The translations under genes and the position numbers were made by a program. A stretch of DNA of 52,267 bases from Paenibacillus sp. Soil522 (lineage in GTDB: Bacteria > Bacillota > Bacilli > Paenibacillales > Paenibacillaceae), in contig NZ_LMRV01000050.1 of assembly GCF_001428245.1 (NCBI RefSeq), positions 1 to 52,267 on the forward strand. The letters run 5' to 3'. The notes below the pieces were generated by a model. The model was not told the DNA's origin, did no database searches, and was given only the letters and a program-made list of their open reading frames with translations. Positions 18,414-26,728 of this stretch are shown piece by piece; the stretch's first letter is position 1; the number at the start of each line of letters is the position of its first letter.

Positions 18414-18456
18414 GCAAGAGGTTCTCTTAAGGAAAGAGAGCCTCTTGCTTTTTTTA
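18414..18456 (+). terminator. Terminator closing the aldouronate operon
   Basis: GCAAGAGGTTCTCTT pairs with AAAGAGAGCCTCTTGC around AAGG, followed by TTTTTTT. A canonical strong terminator. Confidence 0.9.
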
Positions 18457-18495
18457 TGCCCAAGCTATTAATTTTGATTTAAAATGTTCTTTTTA

Positions 18496-18529
18496 TGTTC
18501 GTAAATGTGTGATATTATAAAAACGAACA
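18496..18529 (+). promoter_or_regulatory. Inverted repeat, candidate DeoR-family operator at kduI promoter
   Basis: TGTTCGT (18496-18502) and ACGAACA (18523-18529) are perfect inverted half-sites 20 bases apart, bracketing an AT-rich TATTATAA stretch that may be the -10. The DeoR-family gene two positions downstream is the natural candidate to bind it. The assignment is inferred. Confidence 0.5.
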
Positions 18530-18598
18530 ATAACAAACCTGAGCGAAGGCTTGCGAAGCAAGCTTTGCGCTATAAAAAATTTAGGAGGCTTTTATCCA

Positions 18599-19429
18599 AT
18601 GGAAGTACGCCACACAACAAACCCTACCGATGTGAAGCAATATGATACGGAACGTCTGCGCAGCGAGTTTTTGATCGAAAGCCTGTTCGAGCAGGATCAA
18701 ATTAAGATGACATATACGCATTATGACCGCATGGTTGTCGGCGGAGCGGTGCCTGTGAACGAGACTCTTGAGCTGGAGGATGCAGCTACGCTAAAAACCG
18801 AATATTTCTTGGAGCGCCGTGAGGTTGGCTTCTTGAACATTGGCGGACCGGCTTCGATTTCCGTTGATGGAGAAATATACGAGCTGAACAAGCTGGACGT
18901 GCTTTACGTCGGCAAAGGAAAACGCCAAGTACTGCTGTCCAGCGTGGACAAAGCGAACCCTGCGAAGCTTTATTTCTGTTCCGCGCTTGCGCATGCTGAA
19001 ATCGCAACACGCAGGATGACGATGGAGGAAGCGAATCCAACTCATCTTGGCTCGCAGGAGACCTCCAACGAACGCGTTCTTTATAAGTATATCCATGCAG
19101 ACGGCATACAAAGCTGCCAGCTGATGCTGGGCGTAACAAGCTTGAAAACCGGAAGCGTCTGGAACACAATGCCTTCGCATGTGCATGACCGCCGTATGGA
19201 AGCATACTTGTACTTCGACATGAATGCCGATGCCCGCGTATTCCATATGATGGGCGAGCCTTCGCAGACGAGACATCTTGTCGTAGCGAATGAGCAAGCG
19301 ATCATTTCGCCGCCTTGGTCGATCCATTCCGGCGTTGGAACGAGCAACTATACGTTCTGCTGGTCGATGGCCGGTGAGAACTATACATTTACAGACATGG
19401 ACGCGGTACCTGCAAGCGAGCTAAAATAG
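18599..19429 (+). CDS. kduI: 5-dehydro-4-deoxy-D-glucuronate isomerase KduI
   Basis: 276 residues, start ATG at 18599 after AGGAGGC (an in-frame ATG at 18551 precedes the ribosome site and is rejected). The N-terminus MEVRHTTNPTDVKQYDTERLR and the cupin Zn site H-x-H-(4)-E (SHVHDRRMEAY) plus a later H (WSIHSG) are diagnostic. It isomerises 5-keto-4-deoxyuronate to 2,5-diketo-3-deoxygluconate in unsaturated-uronate breakdown; in E. coli it also helps hexuronate conversion. It is followed by a DeoR regulator and kduD, so the three form one unit. Confidence 0.95.
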   Translation: MEVRHTTNPTDVKQYDTERLRSEFLIESLFEQDQIKMTYTHYDRMVVGGAVPVNETLELEDAATLKTEYFLERREVGFLNIGGPASISVDGEIYELNKLDVLYVGKGKRQVLLSSVDKANPAKLYFCSALAHAEIATRRMTMEEANPTHLGSQETSNERVLYKYIHADGIQSCQLMLGVTSLKTGSVWNTMPSHVHDRRMEAYLYFDMNADARVFHMMGEPSQTRHLVVANEQAIISPPWSIHSGVGTSNYTFCWSMAGENYTFTDMDAVPASELK

Positions 19430-19454
19430 AAGCATTCGCTACAGGAGGTGCACC

Positions 19455-20249
19455 ATGCTTGCTGCTGAACGGCATCGTAAAATCATTGAAAAATTAGAGC
19501 AGCTTGGCGCGGTCAAGGTTTCCGAGCTAAGCGAGCTGTTTCAAGTTACCGAGAAGACGGTTCGCGAGGACCTCGAAAAGCTGGAAGAGAAGGGGCTGTT
19601 GAAGCGGACCCATGGCGGAGCTGTGCCTGCGCAGGAAGGCGAGGATAGCCTGAATCCGCTGCATTTTCCGAACAGCAAGCATCAGAGGGAGAAGACGGCA
19701 ATCGCCGCGCTAGCCCTTTCATGCATTGAGCCAAACGATATTATAGCGCTGGACGCCGGCAGCACGACGCTGGAGATGGCGAAGCTGATGCCGAATATTC
19801 CTGTAACGGTGCTGACGAATGATCTGCTTATTATCCGTGAGCTGACCGTTAAGGATCAGGTAAGGCTCGTTATTCCCGGCGGCTATCGGCATAATAATCT
19901 GCTCATTGGCGCGGAATCGCAGGAATGGATTAAACGCTTGAATGTCCATAAGCTGTTTCTTTCCACGACGGGCATTCATTTGGAATACGGGCTTACGATA
20001 TTTACAGAAGAATTGACAAAGCTGAAGAAGCTGTATATGGAGAATGCTAAGATGGTCTACTGTCTGGCCGATCATAGCAAATTCGACAAGGGCGCCTTAA
20101 TTACGTTTGCCGGGCTTAGCGAGATCGATTGCATCATTACGGATGCCGGAATTTCTTCAGAAGTGGCGGCGAAATACGAGGCGCTTGATATACGGATGAT
20201 GAGGGCGGAGCTTCCGGAGAACGGGAAGCGAACGAAAGGGAGGACATGA
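19455..20249 (+). CDS. DeoR-family transcriptional regulator
   Basis: 264 residues. An N-terminal DeoR HTH (VKVSELSELFQVTEKTVREDLEKLEEKGLLKRTHGGAV) precedes a sugar-phosphate-sensing domain with the typical DAGSTTLEMA segment. ACAGGAGGTG lies before the ATG. It sits between kduI and kduD, with the next start 5 bases after its stop, and probably represses the operon from the inverted repeat at 18496-18529 until a phosphorylated sugar acid is bound. Confidence 0.9.
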   Translation: MLAAERHRKIIEKLEQLGAVKVSELSELFQVTEKTVREDLEKLEEKGLLKRTHGGAVPAQEGEDSLNPLHFPNSKHQREKTAIAALALSCIEPNDIIALDAGSTTLEMAKLMPNIPVTVLTNDLLIIRELTVKDQVRLVIPGGYRHNNLLIGAESQEWIKRLNVHKLFLSTTGIHLEYGLTIFTEELTKLKKLYMENAKMVYCLADHSKFDKGALITFAGLSEIDCIITDAGISSEVAAKYEALDIRMMRAELPENGKRTKGRT

Positions 20250-20253
20250 TTCG

Positions 20254-21009
20254 ATGAGTTTGTTTGATTTGACGGGGAAAACAGCTGTCGTTACAGGTGC
20301 GGGACGCGGACTTGGAGAAGCGATCGCGCTTGGACTTGCCCAGGCGGGCGCAGATGTGGCGCTTGTCACGAACCGTACGCCAGCCGAGAAAACGGCGGAT
20401 GCGGTGCGTGCGCTGGGACGAAAGGCCATTACGATCCAAGCGGATATTGCCGACCGCACCAAGCTTGCGGGTATCATTGAGCGTACGGTCGATGAGCTGG
20501 GACGCATCGACGTACTCGTCAATAACGCGGGCATTATCCGCCGGACCCCTGCCGCAGAGCATAGCTACGAGGATTGGCAGGATGTACTTGACGTTAACTT
20601 AAATTCGGTATTTCTCCTTTCGCAGCTGGCAGGCAAGCATATGATTGAGCAGGGCTCCGGCAAAATTATTAATATCGCTTCTATGCTCTCCTATCAAGGA
20701 GGCATTAACGTTCCTGGCTATACATCCAGCAAGCATGCGGTTGCCGGGCTTACCAAAGCGCTTGCGAGCGAGTGGGCTGGCAAGGGCTTGCAAGTAAACG
20801 CGATTGCGCCTGGCTATATGAGCACGGATAATACGGAAGCGCTTCGTGAGGATCCGGTTCGCAGCACGCAAATTTTGCAGCGCATTCCGGCAGGACGCTG
20901 GGGAACGTCTGAGGATTTGATCGGACCGGCCGTATTTTTGGCTTCCGCAGCCTCCGATTATATGAATGGCCATATATTGGCCGTTGACGGCGGTTGGTTA
21001 GTCAGGTAA
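20254..21009 (+). CDS. kduD: 2-dehydro-3-deoxy-D-gluconate 5-dehydrogenase KduD (SDR)
   Basis: 251 residues, classical short-chain dehydrogenase: NAD-binding TGAGRGLGEAIA, NNAG motif (VLVNNAGII), catalytic S...YxxxK visible as NIASMLSYQGG and GYTSSKHAV. It reduces 2,5-diketo-3-deoxygluconate to 2-keto-3-deoxygluconate, the step after KduI. GGGAGG precedes the start. The KDG kinase and aldolase needed next are not in the window. Confidence 0.9.
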   Translation: MSLFDLTGKTAVVTGAGRGLGEAIALGLAQAGADVALVTNRTPAEKTADAVRALGRKAITIQADIADRTKLAGIIERTVDELGRIDVLVNNAGIIRRTPAAEHSYEDWQDVLDVNLNSVFLLSQLAGKHMIEQGSGKIINIASMLSYQGGINVPGYTSSKHAVAGLTKALASEWAGKGLQVNAIAPGYMSTDNTEALREDPVRSTQILQRIPAGRWGTSEDLIGPAVFLASAASDYMNGHILAVDGGWLVR

Positions 21010-21015
21010 ATGCAA

Positions 21016-21053
21016 GAAGCCCGCGCCTCCATAGTAGAGTGCGGGCTTTTTCT
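21016..21053 (+). terminator. Terminator after kduD
   Basis: AAGCCCGC(GC) pairs with (GT)GCGGGCTT followed by TTTCTTT, seven bases past the kduD stop. Confidence 0.85.
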
Positions 21054-21123
21054 TTCGAAATAGAGGCGTATATGGTTACAAATATTTTTGCTAACTTGAC
21101 CGGGATGCAGAGACGATAACAGT

Positions 21124-21169
21124 AAGACAGCCCAGAACCGTGGTTACCTGTTCTGGACTGTCTTTTTTT
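21124..21169. terminator. Bidirectional terminator
   Basis: AAGACAGCCCAGAAC pairs with GTTCTGGACTGTCTT, followed by TTTTTTG on the plus strand. It sits 14 bases past the minus-strand gene ending at 21183 and separates that gene from kduD. Confidence 0.8.
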
Positions 21170-21182
21170 GTTATGAAGACCG

Positions 21183-21608
21183 TTAATCCAAAGAGATGTA
21201 GGAGACAGCACGTTGACGCAAAACAGATTCTTCAAGATCGCTTTTGAACGGTGATAAATCGGATGCATGTGCCAGGACATGATTGACGGCTGAGGCGAAT
21301 AGGTTGAGTATGCGTCCGTCCCGATCCGTCTTGTCATACTGAAAATGGTTTAGAGGCGGGAGAGGGACGCTGCCGATAAAGCTTTGAAGCAGGTCGCTCC
21401 ATCGTTCCAAGTCAATCGCATCTTCAGTATCGCAGGCGAATAGCTCGCTCCAGCCGAAGCCTTGATTGCTTGTTAAACGCAGACATATGCGATGGCCTGC
21501 CGAGTCGACGGCGATAGCTGGAATGACGAATAGTTCGATTCGTGTGACGGATAAATAGGGAGATTGTTCGGTGAAAAAATACTGCTGTTTTGCACAATTT
21601 GTCAACAT
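21183..21608 (-). CDS. Orphan protein under a c-di-AMP riboswitch
   Basis: 141 residues, soluble, no signal peptide. Not recognised. The segment VTRIELFVIPA ... ICLRLTSNQGFGWSELFACD resembles the beta-strand-rich start of an enolase-superfamily capping domain, but no barrel follows, so the likeness may be chance. It has its own promoter (21783-21811, minus), a c-di-AMP riboswitch directly upstream, and a start ATG preceded by AAGGAGAG, which is probably part of the riboswitch pseudoknot. That setting implies a role in potassium, osmotic or cell-wall homeostasis. It is divergent from the kdp operon. Confidence 0.75.
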   Translation of the reverse strand: MLTNCAKQQYFFTEQSPYLSVTRIELFVIPAIAVDSAGHRICLRLTSNQGFGWSELFACDTEDAIDLERWSDLLQSFIGSVPLPPLNHFQYDKTDRDGRILNLFASAVNHVLAHASDLSPFKSDLEESVLRQRAVSYISLD

Positions 21609-21619
21609 AAAAAAATCTC

Positions 21620-21772
21620 TCCTTTGTTCGCTTACGAGGTTAGCTGCCGGATTCGGGCTAGAGAGAATGCCCTACCAGGGTTACAAATCCCTGGATTCAC
21701 CCCTTGCGAAACGTTATCGAACGTACGCGTTGGTTCCCCCGCTTTTTCATTCGAAAAATTCAGCGTTAATAA
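21620..21772 (-). ncRNA. c-di-AMP (ydaO-type) riboswitch, translational type
   Basis: Read on the minus strand it holds the conserved blocks of the ydaO class in order: CGCTGA, AGCGGGGGAACCAA, GGGGTGAATCC, TAGGGC, CCCGAATCCGGCAGCTAA and CCTCGTAAGCG. No terminator follows; the gene starts about 20 bases later. CTCTCT in the internal segment can pair with the downstream GGAGAGA, which here is also the ribosome binding site, suggesting that ligand-bound RNA hides the Shine-Dalgarno. Confidence 0.92.
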
Positions 21773-21782
21773 TGTACTCTTT

Positions 21783-21811
21783 ATTATAACCCTCAATCGC
21801 TTCGCTGTAAA
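21783..21811 (-). promoter_or_regulatory. SigA-type promoter for riboswitch and orphan gene
   Basis: On the minus strand TTTACA (21811-21806) and TATAAT (21788-21783) are separated by exactly 17 bases. The predicted start falls just before the riboswitch. Confidence 0.75.
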
Positions 21812-22045
21812 TCTTATGAAAAATTCAGCGATAATGGTTGGCGGTAATCGGCTTGCTATCTATAGTAAACCCGAATGGGGCGCTTGTAAAACAGTGGCTG
21901 AAAAACGGCTGAGGAAGAGCTAGGGTTATTTTCATAAATGTGAGTAAAACAAAGAAATAGTGAGATATATTGAGATTGATATGACTGTAAGCGTTGCGAA
22001 ACGTTCTGCGGGTCTTAATTTAGCTAAATTAGCCAGCGGGTATCC
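21812..22045. other. Intergenic region between divergent c-di-AMP-controlled units
   Basis: No gene seen. GAAAAATTCAGCG occurs near 21818 and again near 21753 inside the minus-strand riboswitch start, a short direct repeat that could be a remnant duplication. Open frames crossing here overlap the RNA elements and have no ribosome sites. Confidence 0.5.
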
Positions 22046-22074
22046 TTTACAGCACTTATAGCAAGGAGTAAGAT
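22046..22074 (+). promoter_or_regulatory. Candidate promoter of the kdp transcript
   Basis: TTTACA (22046-22051) and TAAGAT (22069-22074) are 17 bases apart, about 35 bases upstream of the first kdp riboswitch. The -35 matches the one on the opposite strand for the orphan gene. Confidence 0.55.
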
Positions 22075-22109
22075 TCGATACAGGATTCATAAATAAGTTT
22101 CGATTTACT

Positions 22110-22300
22110 GATCGCTGAGTTTCCGCGAAGGCGGAAAGCGGGGGAACTAATAGATACGCTGTGCGCATATCCGATGTGAGAGTCGGACGTACGCAGAGCA
22201 GGGGTGAATCCTTGACAGGTACCATGGATACCGGTCAAGGTAGGGCGACTCTCACCGCCCGAATCCGACAGCTAACCTCGTAAGCGTGGATCTGGAGAGG
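22110..22300 (+). ncRNA. c-di-AMP riboswitch 1 of the kdp leader
   Basis: Contains CGCTGAG, AAAGCGGGGGAACTAA, CAGGGGTGAATCC, TAGGGCGA, CCCGAATCCGACAGCTAA and CCTCGTAAGCG in ydaO-class order. GACTCTCACC can form the pseudoknot with GGAGAGG after P1. A terminator hairpin follows at 22331, so it controls transcription: low potassium and low c-di-AMP should allow read-through. Confidence 0.93.
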
Positions 22301-22330
22301 AATGATGAAGCTTGTGATCGATTAACGTCG

Positions 22331-22362
22331 ACCGCAGAGTGTCATAGGCCTCTGCGGTTTTT
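22331..22362 (+). terminator. Riboswitch 1 expression-platform terminator
   Basis: ACCGCAGAG / CTCTGCGGT stem with a 10-base loop followed by TTTTG, between the two riboswitches. Confidence 0.8.
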
Positions 22363-22399
22363 GCTGCCCGAAAACGGAGCGGCTAGTATGGAAAGCATG

Positions 22400-22562
22400 T
22401 AACACGCTGAGTCCTGCAGCAGCAGGAACGGGGGAACCAACGAAACGAAGCGCGCGTAAGCACGCTTTCGCTTCATGGGGTGAATCGCTTGGCAGCAGCC
22501 AAGCGTAGGGCAGCTCTCTAGGTCCGAATCCGGCAGCTAACCTCGTAAGCGCACTCGAGAGA
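22400..22562 (+). ncRNA. c-di-AMP riboswitch 2 of the kdp leader
   Basis: A second full ydaO-class aptamer: CGCTGAGTCCTGC, GGAACGGGGGAACCAA, ATGGGGTGAATCG, TAGGGCAGC, TCCGAATCCGGCAGCTAA and CCTCGTAAGCG. CTCTCT pairs with GAGAGAGG after P1. It has no evident promoter of its own, so it is in series with riboswitch 1 on one RNA. Confidence 0.93.
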
Positions 22563-22608
22563 GGCAACAACCATCGCGCTTCCTGCGGCTTTTTCAGCTG
22601 CGGGCAAT

Positions 22609-22656
22609 AAGAAGCTGCGGGATTGGTTCCTCTGATCCCAAGGCTTCTTTTTTGTT
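22609..22656 (+). terminator. Riboswitch 2 expression-platform terminator
   Basis: AAGAAGCTGCGGGAT pairs with ATCCCAAGGCTTCTT, followed by TTTT. It lies about 100 bases before the first gene of the operon. Confidence 0.85.
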
Positions 22657-22761
22657 GTCTTTTTTCATCATATGAAGGAGAAGCAGGTTGGCGGAAGAAC
22701 GTTCGCAATCCGGTGAAGCCGGTTTTCTTTTTAAGCAATAAATAATGCAGGAGGGAATGCA

Positions 22762-22869
22762 ATGCTGGATGTTTATATGATCGTCGCTTTATTGGCAAGC
22801 TTCGGTTTATTTTACGGGTTTTTGACTTGGTGCGGCAGCGTCATCGACCAAACGGGGGGCGAAAGCTAA
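22762..22869 (+). CDS. Small membrane protein preceding kdpF
   Basis: 35 residues beginning MLDVYMIVALLASFGLFYGF, a single hydrophobic helix followed by a short polar tail ending QTGGES. GCAGGAGGG lies 7 bases before the ATG, and the stop overlaps the kdpF start (TAATG), so it is translationally coupled to the potassium pump operon. I do not recognise a named family. A role in assembly, stability or inhibition of KdpFABC is an inference from position. Confidence 0.75.
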   Translation: MLDVYMIVALLASFGLFYGFLTWCGSVIDQTGGES

Positions 22870-22946
22870 TGATTATCGTGATGGTAATGGCCTTATTTGT
22901 TTTCGTTTATCTCATATATGCCTTAATTCATCCGGAAAAGTTTTAG
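22869..22946 (+). CDS. kdpF: KdpF subunit of the K+ ATPase
   Basis: 25 residues, MIIVMVMALFVFVYLIYALI followed by HPEKF. A one-helix subunit that stabilises KdpFABC. The YALIHPEKF-type ending is the family hallmark. It overlaps the stop of the 35-residue gene and ends 19 bases before kdpA. Confidence 0.9.
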   Translation: MIIVMVMALFVFVYLIYALIHPEKF

Positions 22947-22965
22947 TGGAGGAGGATTACCTGCG

Positions 22966-24645
22966 ATGGATATTTTACAAATGCTTATAGTCATTGCGAT
23001 TCTGGTGCTGCTAGTCAAGCCGCTGGGCACTTATGTCTATCATGTGTTCTCGAATGAACACAACCGATTAGACAAGGTGTTCGGAGGCCCGGAGAGGCTA
23101 ATTTATAAGCTTATTGGTCTAAAACGGAGAGAGGGCATGAGCTGGAAAATATACGCGCTCAGCTTTATCACAACGAATATCATTCTGGCAGCTTTCAGCT
23201 ATTTGATTTTGCGCTTGCAAAACGTGCTTCCGTTTAATCCGAACGGGATGGGGAGCATGGAGCCAACGCTTACCTTTAATACGGTCATCAGCTTTATAAC
23301 GAATACGAACCTGCAGCATTACAGCGGGGAAAGCGCCTTATCGTATTTCTCGCAAATGGCGGTCATTATGATGATGATGTTCACGTCAGCGGCCACGGGC
23401 TTCTCGGTTGCGATTGCATTCGTCCGCGGGATTACGAGCAAAGGGCAAACGATCGGGAACTTCTTCGAGGACTTTGTCAAAGCGCACACGAGAATCTTTC
23501 TTCCGGTCTCCTTTATTCTTATGCTTGTGCTCGTTGCTCTTCAGGTACCGCAAACGCTCGATCCGACTTTGACGGTTAAAACACTGGAGGGTGCCATGCA
23601 GCAAATTGCGATTGGTCCTGTCGCTTCGCTTGAATCGATTAAGCATTTGGGGACGAATGGCGGCGGATTTTTTGGAGTTAACTCGGCGCACCCCTTTGAG
23701 AATCCGAATCCGTTAACGAACGTGATTCAGATTTTATCGATGTGGGCGCTTCCGGCCGCACTGCCTTATACATTTGGATTATTCGCCAAAAACAAAAAAC
23801 AAGGCTGGGTTGTGTTCACAGCCATGATGTGCCTGTTCCTCGTGTTCCTTAGCGCAGCCTACACATCGGAGAAAATGGGCAATCCGGCATTGAGCGCGCT
23901 AGGCATCGATGCTTCGCAAGGCAGCATGGAAGGCAAGGAAGTGAGGTTCGGGATCGCGCAATCCGCATTGTTCACAACGGTGACGGCCGCAGCGACGACC
24001 GGAACCGTTAACAATATGCACGATACGCTAACGCCTCTCGGCGGCTTGGTGCCGCTTGGAGAAATGATGCTGAATGTCGTATTCGGCGGCAAGGGAGCCG
24101 GACTCATCAATATGCTCATGTATGCGATATTGGCCGTGTTTATATGCGGGCTGATGGTCGGACGAACGCCGGAGTTTCTGGGGCGAAAAATCGAACCGCG
24201 TGAAATGAAGCTCATTGCGGTCGCCATACTTGCTCATCCCTTCATAATATTAGTGCCCACGGCTATCGCCTTTATGACGGATTTGGGCCATGGGGCGATA
24301 ACGAATCCGGGCTATCATGGCATAAGCCAGGTACTGTATGAATTTACATCCTCGGCGGCGAACAATGGCTCCGGCTTTGAGGGATTAGGCGACAATACGC
24401 CATTCTGGAATATAAGCACTGGGCTTGTCATGCTGCTGGGCCGCTATATTTCGATGATTGCGATGCTGGCCGTTGCAGGGTCGCTTGTTCGCAAGCAGCC
24501 TGTCCCTGAGACGATCGGCACGTTCCGCACGGATAATGGGCTATTTACGGGATTATTAATCGGTACCGTGCTGTTAATCGGTGCCCTAACCTTTTTGCCG
24601 GTCATCGTACTTGGGCCGGTCGCAGAATATTTGACACTCCGCTAA
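22966..24645 (+). CDS. kdpA: Potassium-transporting ATPase subunit A
   Basis: 559 residues, about ten TM helices, the SKT-superfamily channel-like subunit that selects K+. Selectivity-loop signatures such as TNLQHYSGE, GTNGGGFFGVNS, TGTVNNMHDT and SSAANNGSGF are present in the four pore repeats. GGAGGAGG precedes the ATG. Full length, in order with kdpB and kdpC. Confidence 0.97.
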   Translation: MDILQMLIVIAILVLLVKPLGTYVYHVFSNEHNRLDKVFGGPERLIYKLIGLKRREGMSWKIYALSFITTNIILAAFSYLILRLQNVLPFNPNGMGSMEPTLTFNTVISFITNTNLQHYSGESALSYFSQMAVIMMMMFTSAATGFSVAIAFVRGITSKGQTIGNFFEDFVKAHTRIFLPVSFILMLVLVALQVPQTLDPTLTVKTLEGAMQQIAIGPVASLESIKHLGTNGGGFFGVNSAHPFENPNPLTNVIQILSMWALPAALPYTFGLFAKNKKQGWVVFTAMMCLFLVFLSAAYTSEKMGNPALSALGIDASQGSMEGKEVRFGIAQSALFTTVTAAATTGTVNNMHDTLTPLGGLVPLGEMMLNVVFGGKGAGLINMLMYAILAVFICGLMVGRTPEFLGRKIEPREMKLIAVAILAHPFIILVPTAIAFMTDLGHGAITNPGYHGISQVLYEFTSSAANNGSGFEGLGDNTPFWNISTGLVMLLGRYISMIAMLAVAGSLVRKQPVPETIGTFRTDNGLFTGLLIGTVLLIGALTFLPVIVLGPVAEYLTLR

Positions 24646-24663
24646 CGGATGAGGTGAACGATT

Positions 24664-26697
24664 TTGAGTAGACATAAGAAAAATAAGCTGCTGTCGGCAG
24701 ATGCGGTAAAGCGCGCTGTGATCGATAGTTTTATTAAATTAAATCCGGCTGTCATGATGAAAAATCCGGTTATGTTCGTCGTTGAGGCGGGCACGGTTAT
24801 CGTGCTGCTGATGGCTGTTTTTCCAGGATACTTTGATTCGCGGGAGCGGATCGGCTTTAATATTACCGTGTTTTTAATTTTATTGTTTACGCTGCTGTTC
24901 GCTAATTTTGCCGAAGCGATCGCGGAGGGAAGGGGCAAGGCTCAAGCGAATTCACTCAAAAAATCAAAGCAGGAAATGAGCGCGAATAAGCTGATAGGGG
25001 GCTCCATTACGGTCGTATCGTCAACTGAGCTCCGTAAAGGCGATATCGTTATCGTCTCGCAAGGCGAGATGATACCCGGTGACGGCGAAATCATTGAAGG
25101 ATTGGCCTCGGTTGACGAATCGGCCATTACGGGGGAATCGGCTCCCGTCGTTAAAGAAGCGGGGGGCGACTTTAGCTCCGTAACGGGCGGAACAAGAGTT
25201 GTGAGCGACCAAATAAAGGTGCGAATGACGAGCGAGCCCGGCGAATCGTTCATTGACCGCATGATTACGCTCGTTGAAGGTGCCAAGCGTCAAAAGACGC
25301 CTAACGAAATTGCGCTGAATACACTGTTAACAAGCTTAACGATTATTTTCTTGATCGTCGTCGTAACTTTAGCACCTATCGCTAATTATTTGAACATCAA
25401 ATTAGAAATACCGGTAATAATAGCGCTGCTTGTTTGTCTTATTCCGACGACGATCGGCGGTTTATTATCGGCAATCGGCATCGCGGGCATGGACCGGGTT
25501 ACACAGTTTAACGTGCTGGCGATGTCCGGAAAGGCCGTTGAGGCGGCAGGCGACATTAATACGATGATTTTGGATAAAACAGGTACGATTACATTCGGCA
25601 ACCGGATGGCAAGCGAGCTTGTTCCGGTTGAAGGCAGTAACATTCAGACGCTAGCGGGATGGGCGGCCATTAGCTCGCTTAAGGATGAAACGCCTGAAGG
25701 CAGATCCGTGCTCGAATGGATGAAGAAGCAAGGCATGAGCTACGACGCGGGGCTTGCCGAAGGCGGCGAATTCGTAGAGTTTAAGGCGGAGACGCGGATG
25801 AGCGGCATTGATCTGGCGGATGGCCGCCTTGTACGCAAGGGCTCGGTCGATGCAGTGCGGAAATGGGTAGCGGCGCAGGGCGGAGCAATTCCGTCCGATT
25901 TAGAGCAAATTTCGAATAAGATCGCTACACTGGGCGGAACGCCGCTCGCCGTAGCCGTTGATAACCAATTGTTTGGTGTCATCTATTTGAAGGATACCGT
26001 GAAGCCTGGCATGAAGGAAAGGTTCGAGCAGCTGCGCGGGATGGGAATCAAAACGATTATGTGCACGGGGGATAATCCGCTCACGGCAGCAACGATAGCG
26101 CGCGAAGCGGGCGTCGACGATTTTATTGCCGAGAGCAAGCCCGAGGATAAAATCGCCGTCATACGGCGCGAGCAGGCGGACGGGAAGATGGTTGCGATGA
26201 CGGGAGACGGTACAAACGATGCGCCTGCGCTTGCGCAAGCGGACGTTGGTCTTGCGATGAACAGCGGGACGATTGCCGCCAAGGAAGCAGCCAACATGGT
26301 GGACCTCGACTCCGATCCGTCCAAAATCATTGAAGTCGTTGCCATCGGCAAGCAATTGCTTATGACGAGAGGCGCTCTGACTACCTTTAGTATCGCGAAT
26401 GATATTGCCAAATATTTTGCCATCATTCCCGCTATGTTTATGCTCGCGATTCCGGAGATGGGCGTGCTCAATATTATGAAGCTGGGCTCTCCGCTCTCGG
26501 CTATTTTGTCGGCGCTTATTTTTAACGCCATCATTATACCGCTGCTCATCCCGCTTGCAATTAAAGGTGTGGCATACAAGCCGATGAGCGGTGCGAGGCT
26601 GCTTAGCCGCAACGTATTCATTTATGGACTAGGCGGCGTCCTCGTTCCTTTCATAGGGATCAAGCTTATCGATTTCGCCGTGCATTTATGGATTTAA
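24664..26697 (+). CDS. kdpB: Potassium-transporting ATPase subunit B
   Basis: 677 residues, P-type ATPase. TTG start after GAGGTG. Actuator TGES (ITGESAPVV), phosphorylation motif DKTGTIT, hinge [12 protein letters not shown], and seven TM helices. It hydrolyses ATP to drive K+ uptake through KdpA. The serine of TGES is the one phosphorylated to inhibit the E. coli pump, and is conserved here. Confidence 0.97.
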   Translation: MSRHKKNKLLSADAVKRAVIDSFIKLNPAVMMKNPVMFVVEAGTVIVLLMAVFPGYFDSRERIGFNITVFLILLFTLLFANFAEAIAEGRGKAQANSLKKSKQEMSANKLIGGSITVVSSTELRKGDIVIVSQGEMIPGDGEIIEGLASVDESAITGESAPVVKEAGGDFSSVTGGTRVVSDQIKVRMTSEPGESFIDRMITLVEGAKRQKTPNEIALNTLLTSLTIIFLIVVVTLAPIANYLNIKLEIPVIIALLVCLIPTTIGGLLSAIGIAGMDRVTQFNVLAMSGKAVEAAGDINTMILDKTGTITFGNRMASELVPVEGSNIQTLAGWAAISSLKDETPEGRSVLEWMKKQGMSYDAGLAEGGEFVEFKAETRMSGIDLADGRLVRKGSVDAVRKWVAAQGGAIPSDLEQISNKIATLGGTPLAVAVDNQLFGVIYLKDTVKPGMKERFEQLRGMGIKTIMCTGDNPLTAATIAREAGVDDFIAESKPEDKIAVIRREQADGKMVAMTGDGTNDAPALAQADVGLAMNSGTIAAKEAANMVDLDSDPSKIIEVVAIGKQLLMTRGALTTFSIANDIAKYFAIIPAMFMLAIPEMGVLNIMKLGSPLSAILSALIFNAIIIPLLIPLAIKGVAYKPMSGARLLSRNVFIYGLGGVLVPFIGIKLIDFAVHLWI

Positions 26698-26728
26698 TAA
26701 GACGAATGATGAAAGAAGGCATGAGAAA

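Noticed and set aside
21564..21923. Plus-strand frames of 119 and 72 residues
   Set aside because: They cross the minus-strand riboswitch and promoter and lack ribosome sites.
22322..22798. Minus-strand frame of 158 residues over the kdp leader
   Set aside because: It overlaps the second riboswitch and two terminators; the apparent coding is the complement of RNA structure.
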